Origin: Watersipora subatra
Taxonomy: Eukaryota > Bryozoa > Gymnolaemata > Cheilostomatida > Watersiporidae
Length of the DNA stretch: 64,000 nt
Reading direction: 5' to 3'
NCBI RefSeq assembly: GCF_963576615.1
Contig: NC_088711.1
Coordinates: 4,216,001-4,280,000, forward strand
The number at the start of each line of letters is the position of its first letter. Position 1 is the stretch's first letter. The translations under genes and the position numbers were made by a program. Below are positions 57,101 through 64,000 of the stretch, piece after piece. Under the pieces are notes generated by a model. The model was not told the DNA's origin, did no database searches, and saw only the letters and a program-made list of their open reading frames with translations.

Positions 57101-59804
57101 ATATATCTGCATATAAATACAGATATATGTATATTTGCATATACATATATACAGATATATATTTGAAATTCATAAATGTTGGAAATTCAAAATTACAGAT
57201 ACAAAGATCTATAAGATATATATATATATTTCAGTGGTTGTCTTTTTGCCTTGTTAATAAACCGTGTGTCCATTAATAGCAATTCACATAGCGCAGGATC
57301 GGATCAGGGAACCTCCAGATCTACAGGCGGCGGAACTTAACCATTAAGCTATATGGACTACAATAAATTCCCTGGGCAAATTCATTGGTATTACATCGAT
57401 TAAGATATTCACGCTTTTGCTTACTTTAGACTAATAAACCAACAGATCTGGGTGCCAGATCTGTTGACCATTATGCATAGGGATTGTTAGGATGGCCCAA
57501 AACGCAGGTATTGTTTTAATAAAGATTTTAGTAAGGATCTAACTTTCTAGGTAAGTTACTCAGATTTATTAGGATGTTATTCTATTACCAGTGCAATGCC
57601 GGGCATTCGGCTAACATACATGTGTATATATATATATACATATATACATATACAAACTACATATCATGAGAAAAGTGTTCTACGCAGTTTAAATAAATTA
57701 AGAGAAAAATAAAACCACTGTGCAGGTTTTCCAACTTTGTCAAACAACTGTAACTTTCAAACTTCATATCATGAGGAAAATGTTTTGTGCAGGTCAAAGG
57801 TCAAATAAATTGAGAAACAAAATAGAATAACTATAAAAGTGTTTATATGTAAATATGAAATAATTAGCAAGTAATAGCTTAAGTCTGTTTTGCTAAGATT
57901 ACAATAGCATATGATTTGGTAATGATACAATTCATACGAACTGAGTTGATATTTTGTTTACCACATAGCTAACAATTGTTTAAAAAGGACCATAACCTAC
58001 ATGTACATTTTCTCAACTCACCAATAGTTGCTCTTCAAAATGCTCATTCTCTTGCTTCCTACATATATAAAAATTCCTGTCGACAGCCAACTTTGTCTCA
58101 GCGATCACCCAGCCAGAGCTCAATGATTGGAATCTCACTTCGGATGGTGACAAGGTATTCTGCAGTGGATAGAGATAACTTGTAGACGTATGCATATATG
58201 AATGCTGGCCTACATAACTATAAAAAATCATATAGTTTATGTTATAAGTCCTACATAGGCATAATTCAACACTGAGAAATTTTATTTGTTCTTTCAACTT
58301 GTTCAGCTTCAGCAAACAACATGTGACTGATATGAGTAAAACTGACACTATCCATACAAAGTGATATGTTATGTTAGCGCTATTTAATAGAGAACGAACT
58401 TTTCATGGTGTATTTTAGCTAAGTTAATAAATTCAGAAAAAACGAAACAAGCTAAATAAAAATTATAAAAAAGGGAAGGATCGAAACCATACCTTATAGT
58501 CGTCAACAAGAAGACTTCTACTGGAAATTCTACAACATAGCAACAGATGTAACAATTCAGCTCAATAATATGCTTTTGTTGTGTCAGAACAATTATTCAA
58601 AACCAGTTTGATGTTCATCTCCCAAAATATCATAACAAGTTCTCCTGTCAAGTTGCAATAGTTAAAACCCATGAATGATAATGCTAGCAAAACAATGTAT
58701 CTCTCCTCACCTCCTCCTCACCCGCCCGGTTAAGGAACTCAATACTAACAAGATGCAAAACTATCATCTTAAATTTAATGACAATTATCAATGCGAAATA
58801 TCAATGTGCAATTAGTAAATTCATAATATGACCTCTCCTTGACCTCTCCTTGACCTCTCCTACAGCTTAACAATCTATATATATAAATCTCAAAGTTTGT
58901 GAGTGTATTTCGGTTTGGCCACCTATCGCTATTCCTATCGCTATTCCTATCGCTATTCCTATCGCTATTCCTATCGCTATTCCTATCGCTATTCCTATCG
59001 CTATTCCTATCGCTATTCCTATCGCTATTCCTATCGCTATTCCTATCGCTATTCCTATCGCTATTCCTATCGCTATTCCTATCGCTATTCCTATCGCTAT
59101 TCCTATCGCTATTAAAATATTGGAATGATAAATCTGTTTTATACCAGATTTGATCTCGGAACCTCTCATTCACCGAACAAACATCTTACCAATTGAGCTA
59201 AGCGAGATTGATAAATTCATTGGGCAATATATGTCAATCCGCGAGTGAAAATACGCTACTGCTCTCCATTATGGCGCAACGTAATTTTACGATTGCTCTC
59301 ACGGCTCTTATTGGTGAGCTTACTCAAAAGTAGCCATTGGCAATGTGCCAGGCTAATGGCAAGTGGCGGACAACTCCATCCCCTCTCACTGTTTATAAGC
59401 GGATTTTAATACCCGTGCAACGCAGCGCATTCTGCTAGTTAAATATAGAAATGTAGGAGAGAAGAAGAGACATCATGCATATTCTATTGAATAAGCACAT
59501 ACATGGTTTATCCTAACCCAAAGTACAGAAGAGGTAAATTATCGGCGTATGTAGTTGATAAACTGAAACTAATCACCAGACGCCTTCCATGCAAACATCA
59601 AGCGCTGAGAACTCACTTGTGGCTGAGACTGTCAACAAGGATGAGCTGCCAGCAATTAGTCTGTGTTCCATATTTATCTGACTTGCAGAGTGTTTTGTAT
59701 GTAGCCGTCATGAGCTGCTGGAGTTTGGAGTTACTTGAAGACAGATTAGAGCCTATAGCAGCAATCCCACAAATACACAAACCTCCCGGAAGCATCCGTA
59801 GAAG
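51110..59804 (-). CDS. ODR4: ODR4 (C1orf27), nine exons, 5' part missing
   Basis: ODR4 is an ER/nuclear-envelope membrane protein. The C. elegans orthologue is needed to deliver odorant GPCRs to cilia, and the vertebrate protein tethers the UFM1 protease UFSP2. Exons 5' to 3': 59804-59617, 58529-58493, 58159-58022, 56056-55892, 54133-54017, 53652-53551, 53453-53273, 52918-52808, 51183-51110. The phases close into 370 residues plus TAG. Family landmarks are LLRMLPGGLCICGIAAIG, RFQSLSSGWVIAETKL, LRLKGTVSSIAFLRAPATAA, DLQRSLVTRCQLLCEDML and DVEDLESLN, plus the C-terminal anchor LASGAVLAMVVSLTYLNL. Human ODR4 is 454 residues, so ~85 N-terminal residues are missing. No exon for them was found up to 64000, where several transposons intervene. 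Confidence 0.9.
51361..52477 (+). mobile_element. Helitron-like element interrupted by a TIR element
   Basis: It starts TCTATATATATTTCTCAAAG after an A. It ends with a hairpin-type 'acccgagcaacggtgggt' followed ~7 bases on by CTAG, then T, as expected of Helitron termini inserted between A and T. A tRNA-like segment on the minus strand lies at 51485-51555 (ctggctcagtggtagaac, then a B-box-like gggttcaaatcg). It lies in the last intron of ODR4. Confidence 0.6.
51780..52217. mobile_element. pogo/Tigger-like MITE nested in the Helitron-like element
   Basis: Inverted ends CAGTGGAACCTCGG and CTGAGGTTCCACTG are flanked by TA on both sides (51778-51779, 52218-52219). It is 438 bp with no transposase. 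Its position inside 51361-52477 makes it the younger insertion. Confidence 0.8.
52670..52770. repeat. ~11-bp taactacgata-type repeat
   Basis: Short array of 'tataactactatataactac' units in the last ODR4 intron. Confidence 0.8.
53080..53240. repeat. acatagacatac-type microsatellite
   Basis: Imperfect 'cacatagacatacatacatg' array immediately downstream of ODR4 exon 53453-53273. It generates spurious Cys/Val-rich frames on the minus strand. Confidence 0.8.
54185..54662. repeat. 17-bp minisatellite, ~28 copies, ODR4 intron
   Basis: The unit is 'ctgctttctcttcgaaa', changing to 'ctgctttctctttgcaa' in the second half. As 17 is not a multiple of 3 and no frame has a stop, all frames of both strands stay open for >400 bases. 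It begins 50 bases upstream of the acceptor of exon 54133-54017. Confidence 0.95.
54811..55640 (-). mobile_element. pogo/Tigger-like non-autonomous element, copy 2
   Basis: Inverted, diverged relative of 10343-11065, with the shared blocks described there. The terminal acaatgcaccctcaagatac corresponds to the other end of the same family. Boundaries are approximate. It lies in an ODR4 intron. Confidence 0.5.
56297..57053. mobile_element. pogo/Tigger-like element, CAGTCAAACATGG ends, copy 1
   Basis: Ends CAGTCAAACATGGATAA and the complementary TTATCCATGTTTGACTG, 757 bp, TA before the left end. It shares internal segments such as 'ttgaaacaagccattt' and 'cgtcaacgacttttctaaa' with the inverted copy at 61243-62363. 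A repeated 'ttcgagttat' motif occurs near both ends. No transposase was seen. ODR4 intron. Confidence 0.8.
57209..57613 (+). mobile_element. Decayed Helitron-like element with tRNA-like module
   Basis: A tRNA-like block on the minus strand (57290-57360: tagcttaatggttaag ... ggaggttccctgatccgatc) is followed by 'gggcaaattcattgg', seen also in 58874-59438. The 3' part reads accagtgcaatgccgggcat then CTAA, a degenerate hairpin and CTRR end. Boundaries are approximate. Confidence 0.4.
58874..59438 (+). mobile_element. Helitron-like element with tRNA-like module
   Basis: It starts TCTATATATATAAATCTCAA after an A and ends 'acccgtgcaacgcagcgcattctgCTAG' (in two parts), then T. Minus-strand 59148-59210 reads cttagctcaattggtaag ... 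gaggttccgagatcaaatc, matching pol III A- and B-box spacing. It carries a 12-bp array. It lies between ODR4 exons 59617 and 58529. Confidence 0.6.
58922..59114. repeat. 12-bp minisatellite, 16 copies, inside Helitron-like element
   Basis: Perfect 'cctatcgctatt' units. Because 12 is a multiple of 3, the frames give SLFL, RYSY or IGIA runs that are not genes. Confidence 0.95.
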
Positions 59805-59824
59805 CTGAATAGACAAAAAGTAAA

Positions 59825-60247
59825 TCTATATATATATTTCTCAAAGTCCGTGTGTTGGAATTACGTCTGTCCGTTGGAAATCCGGCTATAGCTATTATTA
59901 GAACAGCTGAGCTTGACAACAATAGAGACTCAAATTCATGGAATTTCATGGAAATTCATGGAATTCGTACTGTCATTGGAAGCCTAACCTTATTAACTAG
60001 CTTAGTGGAGTTTCCATTGGCAATATGCCAGGCTACTAGCTTGAAAGGTACAGTTGTTTGACAAAGTTTTAAAACCTTTACAGTTGTTTTTATTTCTCTC
60101 TTAATTTATTTCAACTACACGACACACTTCTCTCATGATATGTAGTTTGAAAGTTAGAATGGCAAATGTTGTTATACGTTAAATACAAATCAATTTTCTG
60201 TCCAAAGACTCTTCTATTGCACGAGCAACGCCGGGTGGCACAGCTAG
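59825..60247 (+). mobile_element. Helitron-like element, short copy
   Basis: It starts TCTATATATATATTTCTCAA after an A and ends 'gcacgagcaacgccgggtgg' ... CTAG, then T. Its internal part shares 'tctcatgatatgtagtttga' with 51361-52477 and with the inverted copy beginning 15 bases away. Confidence 0.65.
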
Positions 60248-60261
60248 TTTATATATATATA

Positions 60262-60846
60262 CTAGCTGTACTACCCGGCATTGTCGGGGTAATAAAAAAG
60301 TATTTGATGAGAAAATTGATTTGTATTTAATATATATAACAACATTTGCCATTCTAACTTTCAAACTACATATCATGAGAAAAGTGTCAGTTGAAATTAT
60401 TTAATAGAAAATGAAACAACTGTAAAGGTTTTCAAATTTTGTCAAACAACTTTTAAACTCATACTTCCTCATATCATGAGAAAAATTTTCATGCGGGTCA
60501 AACAAATTTAATATGAACTGAGAAAATACAAATCCTGAATATGTATAATTAATAATAACAATTCTTGCATAGAAGTGTGCGTATGAAAAAAGGTTACTGT
60601 TCCACCAGAAGCTATCCAACCAAACTTTGAATACGGAGACACTCCTACTCTACGGAAACTCTTCTCACAGAGACAATGTAATTGTCCGTGCGAGAAGAAT
60701 TGGCCTTGACTCTAGATATAGTAATTGAACCTTACGAAAAATATTTAACAGGGGCATTGTAATGCGTGGCCGCATCAGTAAAACAATCAGCGTGCGCTAT
60801 AGCCGGAATGCAGACATACGACATACTTTGAGAAGTATATATATAC
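60262..60846 (-). mobile_element. Helitron-like element, inverted neighbour
   Basis: On the plus strand it begins CTAGCTGTACTACCCGGCAT (the 3' end of the element) and finishes with actttgagaagtatatatat (the 5' end). It shares 'tccggctatagc' and 'aaagttagaatggcaaatg' blocks with the preceding copy, so the pair stands tail to tail. The 5' limit is approximate. Confidence 0.6.
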
Positions 60847-61242
60847 ATGTATACATCCAACACAGGGATATATTGTGGAGGACTGGACAAACGCTAACCA
60901 TGCTCTTAGCTTTAGACACCGATATTCTTTGTTATGACCTTAGGTGTGCTTCTTTTATATCTTATTATGTAATAACCTTATGTGTGCTTCTTTTATATCC
61001 TATTATATAATACTGTGTTTCTGGACCTGCCTCACAGGCCTGCCGTTATGCCATTATATGTTATTATCTAGACCTGCCTCACAGGCCTGCCACAACACAT
61101 TTAGTGTTACATAATCATTATGTAAGTGGGCGGGGTGAAACCATATATAAGGAGGAGGCGCAGGCCACCTCATTGGGATTTTTACTTGTGAGCTCGATGC
61201 TGTTTAACGCTGTATTGCATATGTGCTGATTATATATATATA

Positions 61243-62363
61243 CAGTCAAACATGGATAACTCGAACTTCAAGGGACCGAGCAAAAGTGTTCGAATTATCA
61301 GAGCATTCAAGTTATCAGAGCACTGTCACAAGTCCATATATTTACTTATTTATTAGTAGATACATGTACATATACAAACTATAATATAAATCAAAAGCAC
61401 AAATGGCTTGTTTCAAATTAAATGCTTCTAATGTAAAGTTTAAAACGTTTTCATGAAAAAGTATAGAGATTTTTCTATCACTTGAGATTGGTTTGTTGTT
61501 TGAGGTGATGTTATTGCCAGGACGTTTTTCAGATTGACATTGGCAAAACTTGATCGTTGTTGAAATGCTCAAAAGAAAAGACATTTTTTTCTTTTGGGGT
61601 TTTACCCACGATCAATTTTGCCGTTTTTTCTTGAAGTTTATGCAGATTACCTTACTTTACCTGGGATTCGTTAAGAGCAACACTCCGAGGCAGTTCAATT
61701 AGAAGTTTTACGAGGTTTTACGGTACATTCTATATCACTCACGCTTTTTTAATAGATACTTATTGAATGTACACACGTATTCTGTGTTTAGGTCAAACGA
61801 TGAATAGTTTTTTGTAGCTCAGACAACGTATACGTTTAATTACAACATTTTTTAAGACGTTTTAAACATTCAACATTCCGACGTTGATTCAACACAGAAT
61901 CAACGTCGGAAAACTATTCATCACGGGCTAGCCGAGTCACGCACTCAAGGAGTTTCGCCACGCACATACAAAACAACATGCGATTTTTGTTTTGTATGTG
62001 CGTGGCGAAAATTCTTGCGCGCGTGACCCGGCTAGCTCGTGCTATTCATCGTATCGCAGTATAAATCAAATTTCACCAAACTTTTAGAAAAGTCGTTGAC
62101 AAAAATATTTTGCCGATGGTGGTAATAACGACGCTTATGAATTACGAAAAGATGAAGTTTACCTCTATGGCTTTGAATAAAGTGATTTTCTAAAGCGAAA
62201 ACAACCGTTTCGGTAGCTGTTGGGCAAAAAAACAGTTCGAATTAACAGTGTTGAGTTCGAGTTATCTATAGCAATTTATCATTACGTGGGAACGGACCAA
62301 AGGAAATGTTCGAATTAACCATGCGTTCGAGCTATCCGTGGACGAGTTATCCATGTTTGACTG
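61243..62363. mobile_element. pogo/Tigger-like element, copy 2, with nested insertion
   Basis: Ends CAGTCAAACATGGATAACTC and its complement, TA on both sides (61241-61242, 62364-62365). It is in the opposite orientation to 56297-57053 and longer because of inserted DNA between ~61680 and 62055. Confidence 0.85.
61922..62041. mobile_element. 120-bp palindromic MITE with 8-bp duplication
   Basis: Arms CACGGGCTAGCCGAGTCACG and CACGAGCTAGCCGGGTCACG (inverted) extend to the middle through 'cgccacgcacatacaaaac'. CTATTCAT flanks both sides (61914-61921, 62042-62049). The whole element is a near-perfect hairpin. A further palindrome (ccgacgttgattc/gaatcaacgtcgg) sits just upstream at ~61878-61908. 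Confidence 0.85.
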
Positions 62364-62825
62364 TATATATTAAATAGACTACATTTATTCATACGAACTG
62401 ATCACGTTTATGCCTGCCTGGTTGGCTTAGTCAGGATCATTCTGCCAGAACTGATCTGGCTTCAAGTACGAACTGCTTGGGAGATACCTAAGGAAGGCTA
62501 GGGGTTGGCTACGCTACAACCGGACCTGATCAGAAATGCGATAGCATTAGAGATCAGGCCCTACAGTAAGCTAGCCGGGACCTAGACTAGCCAAGATAGG
62601 GTCTCAGAGAGCAGGCCGTGTTAGTATTCCAAGTAAGCCTGAACTGAGGACAACCAGCCGCGGCCTGATCAGACCACTAGGTGTGTCAGGCAGGCCGACG
62701 AGGGGAAGGCCCAATGTTCAGACTGCACTGGCTTGTTAGGAAAGTAAGGCTGGCTCAGCTACCGGGGCCAAACCATTACAATATTCATGTATATATCCCT
62801 GTGTTTGACTGTCGTTTATGTGTCC

Positions 62826-63584
62826 AGTTATAACCACAGGTGTCCTTTAGCGGGATATTGCAGAAACCGAGGCCGGGACATAGTCTACACACACAAAAAA
62901 ACAACAAAGGTCCACGTAGTTGTGAGCAAAAACAAAAGTATCCACCCAAATATCTCACCCATCCAATGAGCAGCACACAAAAAATTAAACCAATCGACAG
63001 AGCCACCCATCATGTCAAAATATTCCAAGTTTCAAGTCATGTCTTGCACAACTCACCTTATGGTTTCTCAAAACTTGTCCCAAAGTCCTTATTAAATTGA
63101 GACTGTCCGATTGCTGTTTTGGAAATGGTCGCCGCTAGCCTAGCCTAACATCCTGATTCAACATCTCAGTAACTATCGGGGCATTGCTGAGTGCTCCCGA
63201 ATTTTTTGATTCCCTCTTTTAGCAATGCCCCTATAGTTACTGAGATGTTGAATCACAACGTTAGGCTAGGCTAGCGGCGACCATTTCTAAAACAGCAATC
63301 GGACAGTCTCAAATTAATAGGCACATTGGGACAAGTTTTGAGAAACCATAAAGTGAGTTGTGCAAGACATGACTTGAAACTTGGAATATTTTAACATGAT
63401 GGGTGGCTCTGTCGATTGGTTTAGTTTTTGTGTGGGCTGCTCATTAGATTGGTGAGATATTTGGGTGGATACTTTTGTTTTTGCTCATAACTACATGAAC
63501 TTTTGTTGTTTTTTTGTGTGTGTAGACTACCGGCCCGGCCTCGGCTTCTGCAATATCCCGCTAAAGGACACTTGTGGCTATAAC
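62826..63584. mobile_element. 760-bp foldback element
   Basis: Two ~370-base arms are close inverted copies: 'accacaggtgtcctttagcg' at the left tip and 'gctaaaggacacttgtggct' at the right tip. They are separated by a short spacer around 63200-63225 with 'ggggcattgct'/'agcaatgcccc' at its edges. Frames such as CPGLGFCNIPLKDTCGYN occur in both arms and are not genes. No transposase or clear target duplication was seen. Confidence 0.88.
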
Positions 63585-63824
63585 GCTAAAGTTGTAGGAA
63601 CAAAAGGTCTGCTTTGCACCAGATTTGGACAGCGGAACAATTGCGTGAGAGATCATGTGAGAGATCATGCCGTAAGAGATAATAACACTTGTGAGATCAC
63701 GAGAATATAACGATGCTGTTATAATAGTAAGTTAATTTACTAGCTTATAAGTTAATTATAGCTAGGTGAAGTTACTAGCTTAAGTTACTCAAATTCATTG
63801 AGTAATTATTTTATTATCCTTACA

Positions 63825-64000
63825 TTCGGTATTTGGTAATAATACATTAAGGATGTGCAAAGACAAGTTGTACCAATACACATACATGTGTGAAGCATTC
63901 GGTAGTAATACATTAAGGAAGCGTAAAGACAAGTTGTACCAATACACATATATGTGAAGCATTCGGTAGTAATACATTAAGGAAGCGTAAAGACAAGTTG
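63825..64000. repeat. ~65-bp tandem repeat, ~3 copies, runs off the window
   Basis: Units contain 'ggtagtaatacattaaggaa' and 'aagacaagttgtaccaatac'. The array continues past base 64000. Bases 63585-63824 hold nothing recognised. Confidence 0.85.

Larger units (their letters stand above)
60920..62790. mobile_element. Possible solo LTR split by a nested transposon
   Basis: The outer segments (~60928-61240 and 62366-62784) flank the pogo-like insertion. The left segment has a TATA-like 'accatatataaggaggagg'. The whole starts near TGTTATGACC and ends near CCATTACA, with ATATTC on both outer sides. This is compatible with an LTR plus target duplication. The two T bases before TG are a misfit and no internal coding region is present. 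Confidence 0.3.

Noticed and set aside
58775..59173. Frames with NSDR or SLFL runs
   Set aside because: They are produced by the perfect 12-bp array inside a Helitron-like element.
51485..59210. True tRNA genes
   Set aside because: The A/B-box-like segments lack a full acceptor stem and recur inside a mobile element family; called tRNA-like modules instead.
60640..60745. Minus-strand frame ANSSRTDNYIVSVRRVSVE resembling an N-terminal ODR4 exon
   Set aside because: It lies inside the inverted Helitron-like element 60262-60846, has weak splice signals and does not join to the exon at 59804 in content; treated as chance similarity.
62785..63710. Cys-containing frames (CPGLGFCNIPLKDTCGYN) in both orientations
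   Set aside because: They occur in both arms of the foldback element and so reflect its inverted structure, not a gene.

Overview
The window is animal nuclear DNA, A+T-rich, with short exons, GT-AG introns and a very heavy load of intronic minisatellites and small DNA transposons. There is no prokaryotic-style gene packing. The gene content (CLEC16A, ODR4 and an IgGFc-binding/collagen/EGF membrane protein) and the transposon types fit an invertebrate, most likely a lophotrochozoan-like animal, but the species cannot be fixed from the sequence alone. All exon models below were built by hand from splice sites, reading phase and remembered protein families.

Layout. 1-~690: 3' end of an R2/NeSL-like non-LTR retrotransposon. 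~690-4425: intergenic, no gene seen. 4426-27674 (+): a complete 22-exon CLEC16A (ema) gene, about 945 codons, with all phases consistent. 27931-~49511 (-): a gene convergent on CLEC16A. It encodes an approximately 1,500-residue modular surface protein: Cys-bounded N-terminal segment(s), then IgGFc-binding domain 1, a MopE-type metal-binding motif, IgGFc-binding domain 2, a second metal-binding motif, a Thr/Ser-rich linker, three collagen-like exons, five EGF modules, and one of two candidate terminal exons that each carry a transmembrane helix. Its first exon (signal peptide) was not found. 51110-59804 (-): ODR4 (C1orf27), nine exons ending in the C-terminal membrane anchor; the first ~85 residues are not found here. 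59820-64000: transposon-rich, with Helitron-like elements, a pogo/Tigger-like element with nested insertions, a 760-bp foldback element and a terminal tandem repeat.

CLEC16A (endolysosome/mitophagy regulator) and ODR4 (ER-membrane factor in GPCR trafficking and UFMylation) are conserved housekeeping genes with no evident functional link to each other or to the gene between them. The accessory content is the IgGFc/collagen/EGF gene and the repeats. The most unusual signals are minisatellites built out of splice sites: a donor array in CLEC16A exon 10 that stays in frame, an acceptor array in the IgGFc gene, and a 2-kb array that ends within ~20 bases of a CLEC16A acceptor. Next in interest are the two alternative membrane-anchor exons, and a Helitron-like family carrying a tRNA-like (pol III promoter-like) module.
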